Shown: one piece after another, positions 27,385 through 35,121 of the stretch
Position numbering within the stretch: position 1 is the first letter of the stretch
How the letters are laid out: every line of letters begins with the position of its first letter
Assembly (NCBI RefSeq): GCF_014268655.2
Contig: NZ_JABWQX020000001.1
Coordinates: 3,440,001-3,504,000, forward strand
DNA length: 64,000 bases
Direction of reading: 5' to 3'
Source of the DNA: Pseudomonas marvdashtae
Lineage (GTDB): Bacteria; Pseudomonadota; Gammaproteobacteria; Pseudomonadales; Pseudomonadaceae
The notes under the pieces: generated by a model
Told to the model about the DNA's origin: nothing
Database searches by the model: none
What the model saw: the letters and a program-made list of their open reading frames with translations, nothing else
Translations under genes and position numbers: made by a program

Positions 27385-27409
27385 CCTCCCGGTGGATCAC
27401 ACCGGGAGG
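27385..27409 (+). other. Intercistronic hairpin between precursor and maturase genes
   Basis: CCTCCCGGTG and CACCGGGAGG form a perfect 10-bp GC-rich stem with loop GATCA, 15 bases after the precursor stop. No T-run follows (CATTGG), so it is not a full terminator. It likely stabilises the precursor mRNA or causes partial termination, giving more precursor than enzyme. Confidence 0.75.
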
Positions 27410-27434
27410 CATTGGTTATCCCTGGAGAACAGCG

Positions 27435-28286
27435 ATGAGCACTTTCACCTCACCCAACGGCGCCGGGCTCGGTCTACGCCGAGCCATGCTTGGCGATCTG
27501 CTGGAAATGGCCCCGGGGGCCGTGGACTTCCTCGAATGCGCCCCGGACAACTGGATCGGCGTCGGCGGCGTCTACGCCGAGCAACTGGACCAACTGGCCG
27601 CACAGCACCCCATCACCTGCCACGGCCTGTCGCTGTCCCTCGGCGGCCCGCAACCACTTGACCTCGACCTGCTGCGCGGCACCCGGCGTTTTCTCGATCG
27701 CTACGCCGTGGCGATCTACAGCGAGCACCTGAGCTACTGTTCCGACAGCGGCCACCTCTACGACCTCCTGCCGATCCCCTTCACCGAAGAAGCCGTCCAC
27801 CACGTCGCCGCCCGCATACGCCTGGCCCAGGACATACTCGGCCAACGCATCGCCGTGGAAAACATCTCCTACTACGCCGCGCCCTTCCAAGCGATGGGCG
27901 AAATCGACTTCGTCACCGCCGTGCTCGAAGAAGCCGACTGCGACCTGCTGCTGGACGTCAACAACCTCTACGTCAATGCGATCAACCACCGTTACGATGC
28001 CCAGAAATTCCTCGCCGCCCTCCCCGCGCAACGCGTCAGCTACCTGCACGTCGCCGGTCATTACGACGAAGCCGACGACCTGAAAATCGACACCCACGGC
28101 GCGGCGGTCAAGCAAGACGTCTGGAGCCTCCTGTACCAGACCTACCAACGATTCGGACCCGTGCCGACACTGTTGGAACGCGACTTCAACTTCCCGCCCT
28201 TGTCGGAATTGCTCGCCGAAGTCGAGCAGATCAAACAGCTGCAACAACTCGCCTGCCCGGCCACACCGGAGGCCCGCCATGCCTGA
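27435..28286 (+). CDS. MNIO-family RiPP maturase (DUF692, HvfB/BufB type)
   Basis: A 283-residue multinuclear non-haem iron-dependent oxidase of the DUF692 family, a TIM barrel binding two or three irons. Candidate ligands are all visible: His63 (CHGLSLSLG), His98 (YSEHLSYC), Glu142 (AVENISYY), Asp174/Asn176/His185 ([14 protein letters not shown]), His205/His209 (LHVAGH), Asp219/His221 (DTHG) and Glu248 (LERDFN). Relatives oxidise cysteines in EGKCG motifs. ATG 27435 has CTGGAGAAC upstream, the same RBS phrase as the precursor. It overlaps the next gene by eight bases, implying coupled translation of a two-protein complex. Confidence 0.93.
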   Translation: MSTFTSPNGAGLGLRRAMLGDLLEMAPGAVDFLECAPDNWIGVGGVYAEQLDQLAAQHPITCHGLSLSLGGPQPLDLDLLRGTRRFLDRYAVAIYSEHLSYCSDSGHLYDLLPIPFTEEAVHHVAARIRLAQDILGQRIAVENISYYAAPFQAMGEIDFVTAVLEEADCDLLLDVNNLYVNAINHRYDAQKFLAALPAQRVSYLHVAGHYDEADDLKIDTHGAAVKQDVWSLLYQTYQRFGPVPTLLERDFNFPPLSELLAEVEQIKQLQQLACPATPEARHA

Positions 28287-29019
28287 ACAACTGCTCGAAC
28301 AACTCAACTGCATGGCCAATTACGTCCGCAACCCCCATAACCCGCCCCCGCCAGGGCTCGAAGCCCGACGCCTGGCCATCTACCGCCGATTGTTCATCGG
28401 CAACATCGAATCACTGCTGGCGGCCAGCTTCCCGGTCATCCACCGAACCCTGCCGCGCGCCGACTGGCAACGGTTGGTCCACGACTTCTACGCCAACCAC
28501 CGCAGCCAGACGCCCCTGTTCACACAGCTCGCCGGCGAATTCGCCACCTACCTGGAACAATGCCCGGACCTGCACGACTTCCCCGCCTGGCTGCCCGAAC
28601 TCGCGCAACACGAATGGAGCGAAAGCGCCCTGCTGCTGAGCGACGCGGTGGAGCCGTCCCACAATCCCCACGGCGATTTGATCGACGGCGTGCCCGTGGT
28701 GTCCGGATTGGCTTGGGTACAGGCGTATGAATGGCCGGTGTGCGACATCGGGCCGAATTACCAGCCCACCGAAAAGCCTGCGGCTCCGACGTTGGTCCTG
28801 CTCCAGCGGCGCGCCGGGCGAGTGACGTTTTCGCGCCTTGCGCCGATGGCTTATGCGTTGTTGGTTTCGCTGATAGAGAACCGACGCAGCGGACGGGAGC
28901 ATCTGGTGGCGCTGGCTGATGCGGCTGGGGTGACGGTGCGGGAGTTGATGCCGGCGGGGGTGTCGGCGCTTGAGGGGTTTAAGGTGCAGGGGATTGTGTT
29001 GGGGACGCGTTGGGGGTGA
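28279..29019 (+). CDS. RiPP maturase partner protein (DUF2063, HvfC/BufC type)
   Basis: A 246-residue DUF2063 protein, the usual partner of DUF692 maturases, thought to bring the precursor leader to the enzyme. The N-terminal helical DUF2063 domain has the hallmark [28 protein letters not shown], and [27 protein letters not shown]. The C-terminal part is a winged-helix/beta region ([16 protein letters not shown]). Its ATG lies eight bases inside the end of the MNIO gene. Last gene of the operon; codon usage near its 3' end becomes GT-rich. No DoxX or sigma-factor gene follows, unlike some related loci. Confidence 0.9.
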   Translation: MPEQLLEQLNCMANYVRNPHNPPPPGLEARRLAIYRRLFIGNIESLLAASFPVIHRTLPRADWQRLVHDFYANHRSQTPLFTQLAGEFATYLEQCPDLHDFPAWLPELAQHEWSESALLLSDAVEPSHNPHGDLIDGVPVVSGLAWVQAYEWPVCDIGPNYQPTEKPAAPTLVLLQRRAGRVTFSRLAPMAYALLVSLIENRRSGREHLVALADAAGVTVRELMPAGVSALEGFKVQGIVLGTRWG

Positions 29020-29129
29020 GCAGCCAGTTTCGAAGAATTGTGACTATTCCTACACAACGCTCGGAATCGGTCACCTATGCGGCTCAGAGGCTCGACCCTA
29101 TAGTCAGTCGCGTCGCCCCGAACGGCGAT

Positions 29130-29274
29130 CAGGTTTGGCGACCTGAATATCGGATTGCAAAAGTACTGCGTTTTTGACGAAGGCTTTGGCACACTTGCAC
29201 GGCTGCCCGTTATGGCAGTTGTGCGTGGGAGACCCTCGGGTCTGCCGGTAATCCGATCCCGGTTCGCCAACCTG
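29130..29274 (+). promoter_or_regulatory. Structured 5' leader of the DUF3077 gene
   Basis: The 324-bp gap 29020-29343 has no gene. CAGGTTTGGCGACCTG...ATCGGATT (29130-29158) is nearly inverted at 29248-29274 (AATCCGAT...CGCCAACCTG). Inside are shorter hairpins: CTGCC/GGCAG around 29203-29217 and GACCC/GGGTC around 29231-29242. The whole could fold into a cruciform or a branched leader RNA 70 bases before the gene start. Function is not known; it could also be a degenerate repeat. Confidence 0.45.
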
Positions 29275-29343
29275 CGTACAACTGCCACCCAATTGTTTGG
29301 CGACGATTGAGTGGTTAACCCTCATTTGATCGGAGTTTCAAAC

Positions 29344-29616
29344 ATGGAAAGGTACGTTCCCATCACTGGCATAGACTGCACCCCCGCTTCCCTTCTCATT
29401 GATACACAGGCCCCGCTTGATGTTTTGCATGCGACGGCTGATTACCGTATCCGGGTCGTGACACAGGTTCTGGAAAATATTGCGTTTCGTGCTGAGCTTG
29501 GTAGCGACACGGTGGTGCTAACGGATTTCGCGCAGTTGCTGGCGATTCCGCTTAGGGATGGGTGTGATTTGTTGGAAGTAATTGGACGGCGGCTTCAGGA
29601 GCGGGTTGAGGGTTGA
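29344..29616 (+). CDS. DUF3077 domain-containing protein
   Basis: A 90-residue protein from ATG 29344 (GGAG ten bases upstream; an earlier in-frame start at 29311 is weaker). The pattern PLDVLHATADYRIRVVTQVLENIA then a C-terminal LLEVIGRRLQERVEG fits the small Pseudomonas DUF3077 family, members of which occur in many copies per genome. Cytoplasmic, helical, function unknown. It follows the structured leader and is closed by a strong terminator, so it is a single-gene unit. Confidence 0.75.
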   Translation: MERYVPITGIDCTPASLLIDTQAPLDVLHATADYRIRVVTQVLENIAFRAELGSDTVVLTDFAQLLAIPLRDGCDLLEVIGRRLQERVEG

Positions 29617-29623
29617 TGAGGGA

Positions 29624-29649
29624 ACGGGCGTTTGCAGGCGCCCGTTTTT
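29624..29649 (+). terminator. Terminator of the DUF3077 gene
   Basis: ACGGGCG (29624-29630) and CGCCCGT (29639-29645) make a 7-bp stem followed by TTTTT. It begins seven bases after the stop codon and is a textbook intrinsic terminator. Confidence 0.88.
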
Positions 29650-29850
29650 AGGGCTTCAGATGGGCGCTTTGGAATGGCGTGCCTGAACGTTCTATACGCT
29701 TGGTGCTTCGGGCATTTTGGAGAGTACTGAACGGCAGCAATCGGCCAAAAGCGGACGCTCCAGGCCAACCCTTTTTCGACCCAAAGCGGTCATCATCATA
29801 TTCCAGTATTACTACGCCGATGCTCAGACTGTTCATAGGTAGGTTGATGT

Positions 29851-30207
29851 ATGGCCAGAAGCGTTAGGCTTCAAAAGAAACTTCATTCAAAGTATCTCTT
29901 TGAGATAGCGGGAGAGGTGGTGCTTGATGACTGCCTTGTTGAAAAGCTATGGGCCCTCAACAGAGGTGACAGGTTTGAGTTGAACGCACGCTCCTTCAGT
30001 TTTGGACCTGTTCAAAAATACCGCTTGGAATACGTGATAACGAGAGGCCCGATTCCTGGGCACAGGCTCTACAAAGAATTTGCCCCAGAGGAACTGACAT
30101 TATTTTTTACGGCAAAAGACTCGGCATTTGCCATGGCTGGACCTTGTTTGACGAGTGACCGCTTAGCATTAGCCTTCTGGGAGGCAGCTTCTTGCCGATT
30201 CTGTTGA
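29851..30207 (+). CDS. Hypothetical protein, unrecognised
   Basis: A 118-residue frame starting MARSVRLQKKLHSKY. It has a basic start, a central EYVITRGPIPGHRLYKEFAPEELTLFF, and ends AASCRFC. It has no signal peptide or membrane span. The base composition is lower in GC than in neighbouring genes and the codon use is less typical for Pseudomonas, pointing to acquired DNA or a non-functional frame. The RBS is weak. It lies between intergenic AACGGCCAAAAGCGG-type repeats. I recognise no family; the call is uncertain. Confidence 0.4.
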   Translation: MARSVRLQKKLHSKYLFEIAGEVVLDDCLVEKLWALNRGDRFELNARSFSFGPVQKYRLEYVITRGPIPGHRLYKEFAPEELTLFFTAKDSAFAMAGPCLTSDRLALAFWEAASCRFC

Positions 30208-30367
30208 AAAAGTCGGTCCTTCCAGACTGACGGGCAGCAATTGGCCGATTTCTGCCTGTCGCCAAGGGCAGGAACGGCCAAAAGCGGTCTCTCGACAACC
30301 GCACTCACAGTGTTGAAAATGAGCCGGGCTCTCAGCGCCGTCTATCAACAATTTTCAGGGAAGAACC

Positions 30368-30739
30368 ATGCAACCATCACTCAACCGGATAATGCTGTAC
30401 GTCAGAAATGTTCAGGAGACTTGCGATTTTTATCAGCACCATTTCGGCTTTGTCAGCACGCGTGATGCTGATGACCGGGTCGTCGAATTGAGGTCTGCGA
30501 ACGGCGGTGCGATTCTAATGGCCCACCTAGCGGCAAAAAGCGTCAAGACAGGCCAAGTCACCGTCAAACTTGTCTTTGACATCGAGGATGTCGATGGCTT
30601 TAAGGAAAAATGCCTGATGCAGGGACTGAAGTTTGGAGCCACACACAAGGCCGACGGCTATACCTTCGCCAATGCCAAAGACCCCGACGGAAATTCAATT
30701 TCCATATCTAGTCGAGCGTTTGCCGCACGCTACAACTAG
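30368..30739 (+). CDS. VOC family protein (glyoxalase/bleomycin-resistance fold)
   Basis: A 123-residue single-unit vicinal-oxygen-chelate protein. It begins LNRIMLYVRNVQETCDFYQHHFGF, the standard first beta-alpha unit, and ends ANAKDPDGNSISIS, the typical closing strand with the metal-site region. The usual first His ligand position is Asn/Ile-like here (LNRIMLYV), while YQHHFGF is helical, so metal binding is unsure. AGGG precedes the ATG. Substrate unknown; such proteins range from lactoylglutathione lyase to antibiotic-binding proteins. Confidence 0.82.
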   Translation: MQPSLNRIMLYVRNVQETCDFYQHHFGFVSTRDADDRVVELRSANGGAILMAHLAAKSVKTGQVTVKLVFDIEDVDGFKEKCLMQGLKFGATHKADGYTFANAKDPDGNSISISSRAFAARYN

Positions 30740-31051
30740 TCACTGCCATCCGGAGTTGAGTCTGCTGGGAACGTTTTCTGCCTCTCGCGACGGGCGGAAA
30801 CGGCCAAGAACTGTCAGTTGCGAAGGGGCGCTTTGGGTCGATTGCAGCCCTTAACACAGGCCGCTTTTGGCCGAAAGCAGACACTCAAAACAGGTTGATA
30901 TCATCTCGCGCTACTACCGCGTAGCTAACAGCCGGCGCGTAACGATGAAAATCTACCGCCCTTGCTTTTCATCTCGCAGAATGATGACCAAGTGACGATG
31001 CCCGCGAATAGCGGGCACCGCTTCCTATGGGAAAAAGTCTTACACGCCTAC
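30740..31051. other. Gene-free gap with degenerate AACGGCCAAAA-type repeats
   Basis: No coding frame is supported in these 312 bases. Degenerate repeats such as GGAAACGGCCAAGAACTGTC (about 30793) and CCGCTTTTGGCCGAAAGCAG (about 30861) recur here; related copies lie at about 29740 and 30285. No clear terminator for the VOC gene or the convergent TonB receptor gene is seen. Confidence 0.5.
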
Positions 31052-33442
31052 CTACCAATTGTAACTCACTTTGGCGGTAATCTCGCGACCCGGGTTGTAG
31101 AAGTTCGCTGTGCCGGAACCGACCACGTGCTGTTCATCCAGCAGGTTGCTGACGTTCACCGCAAGGTCGGTGCCCTTGGCGATCTCGTAGTTGAAGGCGG
31201 CGTCGAACAGCGTGGTGCCATCACTTTTGCCGGAGTTGGCTGCATCGAAGTAATAAGAGCCGACGTAGCGCGCACCCAAGCCAACGCTGACATCGGTGCC
31301 GGGCACGTCGTAGTAACTCCAGAGCGAAGCGGAATGCTTGGGTGCCGTGGTGAACTCATTGCCCTTCAGGGAGCTGCCGTCGTACAACGAACCGCGCAAT
31401 ACCTCGGACTCCATGTAGGAGTAGCCACCAATCAGGCTGAGGTTCTGCGTCACCTGCGCCTTGGCCTCCAGGTCGAGGCCACGCACCTGCGATTCGCCCA
31501 CTGTCTGTTGCTCAATGATGCCGCTCGGCAGCACCACGGCGATGGTGACGTTTTCCTGGGTCAAGTCATACACGGCTGCGGAGAACAGTGCGTCCATCCC
31601 CATCGGCGCATACTTCACGCCCACTTCGTACTGCCTGCCCGTCTGCGGCGTTACGCCAACCTGGGGCGGCGAGACGGATTCCACCATGCTCACATAGGTG
31701 GACACCTCATCGTTGACGATATAGGTCAACGCACCTCGGTAGGAGGTTTCGGAGAAGTTGTCTTTCTCAGTGGATTGCAAGCCTTTGCTGGTAAGGTCCA
31801 TCGAGTCGTTGCGCATACCCGCGGTGACGATGAAACGCTCGTAGAACGACAGGTTCTGCTGAAGGAATACGGCCTTGGTGGTCGCGTCTCGCTTGTTGAC
31901 GGCATACGGCGCGATTGAGCGTGAGACGCCAGTAAACACCGGATTTGCAATGTCAATCGGGGTCGTCAGGGCGTAGACCGAGCTTTCCTTGGTGGTCGAA
32001 TCGAGGTACTCCACGCCCACCAGGCTGCTGCTGTCGATGTTCTCGAAGCGGGCATCGTATTGCAGCATCAGATTGCCGTTGAACTGGTCGGCCTCAGTGT
32101 CCGTTCCAAACAGAAACCGGTCAACGGTAGTACCGACACGTGCGGCGCTGTCGCTGATGTAAACGTAGCCAAAATCATCGGTCAATTTGCTGTAGCGCAG
32201 GTTGCTGCGCAGTACGAAGCCGTTGTCGAAGTCATGGGTGACGTTACCGCTGAGGCTGGTGCGCTCGACATCGTGAAAGTTGTAGCTGGGCTCACCATAA
32301 AACTTGCTGCGGTCGTATTCCTTGTCCAGCGGATAGCCGCCACTGTTGGGCGAACTTTCAGTTTTCAGATAGTCCAGGATCACGGTGGCTGACGTGTAGT
32401 CCGTGGGTGCCCAGGTGAGGCCACCCATCACCAACTGGTTGTCGTCCTGTGAGTGATCGTACTCGCGGTCGCTGTTTTGGCCTTTGGCAGTAAAGCGGCC
32501 AGCCACGGTTTTCTCGTCGTTCAGCGCATCCCCCACATCGATGCCTGTCTCGACATGGTCAAACGAACCGTAGGTCACATAGCCTTGGCCAAACTGCTCG
32601 AAGCGCGGCTGTTTGGTCACGAAATTCACCGAGCCGCCCGGGTCCGCTGGCCCAAACAGCGTGGAGTTGGCGCCGCGCAGAATCTCTATGCGTTCATAAG
32701 CGAACGGATCTTCGCGTACGCCGCGCATCGAACTCAGGGTCAAGCCGTCACGGTAGGTGGTGGCCTGGAAGCCCCGGATCTGGAAATAGTCGTTGCGGTC
32801 ATCCGTACCATAGAAGTCACTGACCACGCCCGGCGTATATTGCAGCGCCTCTTCCGTGGTGCTGACGCTGCGTTGCTCCATTTCCTTGTTGGTAACAACC
32901 GACACCGAGGCCGGTGTATTGAGAATGCTGGTTGCCACCTTGCCGCCAACCCAGAGCTCCTTGGCGACTACCGAGTTGGCATCGTCGTCGGCACTGACCC
33001 TGACCTTGGCATTGATGATGAGGGGTGCAAGACGGTATTCCTCGACGTCCGCTGCGTCGAGCTCCAGCGGGCCGGCGGGCTTTGGTTGAGGCGACAGTAG
33101 ATAGGCATTCGGGCCTTGCTGTTCGATTTGCAATTCGCTCCCCTGCAGCAACGATGACAGCGCAGCCGACGTATCGAGCGTGCCATTCACGCCAGCCGTG
33201 GTGCGGTTCGCTACACTCGACGCGTCGAACGAAAGACTGATGCCAGCCTCGCGGGCAAAGCGGTCAAGCGCCGGCGCCAGTGGGCCGGCAGCGATGTTCC
33301 ACTGCTTGGCTTGATTGCTGTGGTCAACGCTCGACGTCTGTGCCAGCGATGGCAATGCGTAGCTGCTTACGATCAAACCCAGAATCGCACCCTGCAAGGC
33401 ACGATTTAATGGATGGCGCTGTGAAACCGGGGACGAACTCAT
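31052..33442 (-). CDS. TonB-dependent siderophore receptor with signalling domain
   Basis: A 796-residue outer-membrane receptor. After the signal peptide (ending ALPSLAQ) comes an STN signalling domain (FDASSVANRTTAGVNGTLDTS), then the plug with SVSVVTNKEMEQ, FQIRGFQATTYRDGL and ERIEILRGANSTLFGPADPGGSVNFVTKQP, and a 22-strand barrel ending in the aromatic VSYNW. The STN domain and the FecI/FecR genes just upstream identify a cell-surface signalling receptor. The ATG at 33442 has GGAG eight bases upstream; the longer frame is not supported. The FxuA/FhuE-like sequence suggests a hydroxamate siderophore, but the ligand is not certain. Confidence 0.94.
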   Translation of the reverse strand: MSSSPVSQRHPLNRALQGAILGLIVSSYALPSLAQTSSVDHSNQAKQWNIAAGPLAPALDRFAREAGISLSFDASSVANRTTAGVNGTLDTSAALSSLLQGSELQIEQQGPNAYLLSPQPKPAGPLELDAADVEEYRLAPLIINAKVRVSADDDANSVVAKELWVGGKVATSILNTPASVSVVTNKEMEQRSVSTTEEALQYTPGVVSDFYGTDDRNDYFQIRGFQATTYRDGLTLSSMRGVREDPFAYERIEILRGANSTLFGPADPGGSVNFVTKQPRFEQFGQGYVTYGSFDHVETGIDVGDALNDEKTVAGRFTAKGQNSDREYDHSQDDNQLVMGGLTWAPTDYTSATVILDYLKTESSPNSGGYPLDKEYDRSKFYGEPSYNFHDVERTSLSGNVTHDFDNGFVLRSNLRYSKLTDDFGYVYISDSAARVGTTVDRFLFGTDTEADQFNGNLMLQYDARFENIDSSSLVGVEYLDSTTKESSVYALTTPIDIANPVFTGVSRSIAPYAVNKRDATTKAVFLQQNLSFYERFIVTAGMRNDSMDLTSKGLQSTEKDNFSETSYRGALTYIVNDEVSTYVSMVESVSPPQVGVTPQTGRQYEVGVKYAPMGMDALFSAAVYDLTQENVTIAVVLPSGIIEQQTVGESQVRGLDLEAKAQVTQNLSLIGGYSYMESEVLRGSLYDGSSLKGNEFTTAPKHSASLWSYYDVPGTDVSVGLGARYVGSYYFDAANSGKSDGTTLFDAAFNYEIAKGTDLAVNVSNLLDEQHVVGSGTANFYNPGREITAKVSYNW

Positions 33443-33504
33443 TTTCTCGCTCCAAGAAAGGACATCGGCAGACTGGCCTGTATTCCGGCCTTCCTTAGAG
33501 GTCG

Positions 33505-33535
33505 AACGAGAATGAGAAGCTACCTCATTATTTTT
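33505..33535 (-). promoter_or_regulatory. Possible iron-starvation ECF promoter of the receptor gene
   Basis: Reading leftwards, GAAAAATAATGAG...CTCATTCTCGTT lies about 60 bases before the receptor ATG. AAAAAT and CGTT match the -35 and -10 pattern used by FecI/PvdS-type sigma factors, and AATGAG-N7-CTCATT is an inverted repeat that could bind Fur. Weak evidence by eye. Confidence 0.35.
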
Positions 33536-33561
33536 CAGATAACGCGAAGTTTTTGATGGGC

Positions 33562-34542
33562 TCAGGTGGCAGCGGTCACGGTCACCCAATAACGGGTTCG
33601 ATAATCAATGTTCAGGTGCAGTGACTGCGCGATCAATGCCAGGACCTGATCGTTGTCGGCGAGCTGGAAGGTGCCGGAAACGCGACGATCAGCGACCTCT
33701 TCGGCGCAGCGCAGTACCCCGGGGCGATAACGCGACAACTCCACGATGAAATCATCGAGGCGCATATTGCGCGCACTGATCACCCCGTCGCCCCAGCTCC
33801 ATAGATCAAGGCCGTTGTCCCTGAACACTCGGGCGCCACTGGATGTGAACAGCAGCTGGTTTCCTGCCTGGACGCTGCGGCTCGCAGACGTTTGACTGGA
33901 GCCGGGAAAAACCGTGACTGATCCTTCCTGAGCCGCGACCAGCGTGCCATCGTCAAGCTCGCGTGCCAGAAAGCGGGAACTCTGAGCGCGCATGATCCCG
34001 TCACGGGATTGCACCCAGAACGGTCGCGCTTGAGGCGAGTGTCGATCCGCGCCGACATTCACGATGATTTCACCACGTCGCAGGATTATCAGGCGTCGCT
34101 GGGCGTCGAAATCGCTGTCGACGGCGCTATCGCTATTGAGTTGGATAAGGCTGCCATCATCGAGTTGGAAGCGTCGCTGCTCGCCGGTACTGCTGCGCTG
34201 CTGCGCAAGCATGGCGGGTACGGGCGTATAGTCCCGGCCGAGCCAGGCTGCAGTGCTAACAGTGGCCAATAGGCCCAGTAGCTTCAGGCTTTCCCGCCGG
34301 CGCATTCCATGATGGGCGCCGTTAAGGGTTTGTCGAGCCAGTTGAGCTGGCACGCCGGCGAATTCATCCCCAAGCGTTTCCACACGCTGCCACGCCAACA
34401 CATGCTCCGGGCTCTGCTGCAGCCAGTGCTCAAAAGTGCGCTGTGTTTGTTCATCGGCTTGATTGAAGCGAAGGCGCACCAGCCATTGGATCGCCTGCTC
34501 GACAATGGCCGGATTGAGCGCCTGCGGCTCACGCCTCGACAT
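33562..34542 (-). CDS. FecR-family anti-sigma/sigma-regulator
   Basis: A 326-residue FecR-type protein that relays the receptor signal from periplasm to the sigma factor. N-terminal cytoplasmic DUF4880 domain (AIQWLVRLRFNQADEQTQRTFEHWLQQSPEHVLAWQRVE), a single membrane span (about 83-99, LGLLATVSTAAWLG), then the periplasmic FecR domain (FQLDDGSLIQLNSDSAVDSDF, RRGEIIVNV) and a C-terminal STN-like part. ATG 34542 overlaps the end of the sigma-factor gene by 14 bases, giving translational coupling. Followed after 119 bases by its receptor gene. Confidence 0.93.
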   Translation of the reverse strand: MSRREPQALNPAIVEQAIQWLVRLRFNQADEQTQRTFEHWLQQSPEHVLAWQRVETLGDEFAGVPAQLARQTLNGAHHGMRRRESLKLLGLLATVSTAAWLGRDYTPVPAMLAQQRSSTGEQRRFQLDDGSLIQLNSDSAVDSDFDAQRRLIILRRGEIIVNVGADRHSPQARPFWVQSRDGIMRAQSSRFLARELDDGTLVAAQEGSVTVFPGSSQTSASRSVQAGNQLLFTSSGARVFRDNGLDLWSWGDGVISARNMRLDDFIVELSRYRPGVLRCAEEVADRRVSGTFQLADNDQVLALIAQSLHLNIDYRTRYWVTVTAAT

Positions 34543-35044
34543 AACGCAAGCGATAGCAGTGTTGCAGGGCCGTGGCCAGGTCGCGTTCCACCGTCGCCCG
34601 GGAAACACCCAGCTTTTCGGCTATTTGCGCGCAGGTTAGACCGTCGAGTCGGGCAAATAAAAATGCCTGGCGAACTCTTGGTTTAAGCATGCCGAGCATG
34701 CGGTCTATGCGCTCAAGCGCATCAAGAATCATCAGCCGGCTTTCTTCCGAGGGAACCTCGTGTTGAGGCAGCAACATGACGCTTTCCAAGTAGGCGCGTT
34801 CGAGTTCGCGGCGACGATACTGATCAATCATCAGTCCGCGGGCGATACTGCTCAAATAGGCGCGTGGTTCACGCAAGGGGCTGGACTGCCGGGATTTGAG
34901 CAGACGTACGAAGGTGTCCTGCGCCAAATCCGCTGCGTTATCGCGACATCCAATGCGTCGGATTAGCCAGCCCTGTAACCACGAGTGGTGGGTTCGATAG
35001 AGCAGCCCTAGATCGGCAGTACCTAGTGTTTCATCGCTGCGCAT
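34529..35044 (-). CDS. FecI-family ECF sigma factor
   Basis: A 171-residue ECF sigma factor of the iron-responsive FecI group. Region 2 contains DNAADLAQDTFVRLLKS and PRAYLSSIARGLMIDQYRRRELE; region 4 has LKPRVRQAFLFARLDGLTCAQIAEKLGVSRATVERDLATAL, the HTH that reads the -35. The start at 35044 (MRSDETLG) gives the normal family length and leaves a Fur-box-like sequence 25-43 bases upstream. A start at 35083 or 35110 would put coding sequence over that box. It drives the receptor gene when FecR is triggered by ligand-bound receptor. Confidence 0.92.
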   Translation of the reverse strand: MRSDETLGTADLGLLYRTHHSWLQGWLIRRIGCRDNAADLAQDTFVRLLKSRQSSPLREPRAYLSSIARGLMIDQYRRRELERAYLESVMLLPQHEVPSEESRLMILDALERIDRMLGMLKPRVRQAFLFARLDGLTCAQIAEKLGVSRATVERDLATALQHCYRLRYVEA

Positions 35045-35068
35045 CGGAATCCCGGCAAGTACATGATT

Positions 35069-35087
35069 GATAATTAATCGCATTCTA
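35069..35087. promoter_or_regulatory. Fur-box-like site before the sigma-factor gene
   Basis: GATAATTAATCGCATTCTA agrees with the 19-bp consensus GATAATGATAATCATTATC at 12 positions, including the whole first hexamer. It is 25-43 bases before the chosen sigma-factor start, the expected place for iron repression. Confidence 0.5.
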
Positions 35088-35121
35088 CTCAGGCGATAGG
35101 CCTTAGGCAAATACGTGGCGC

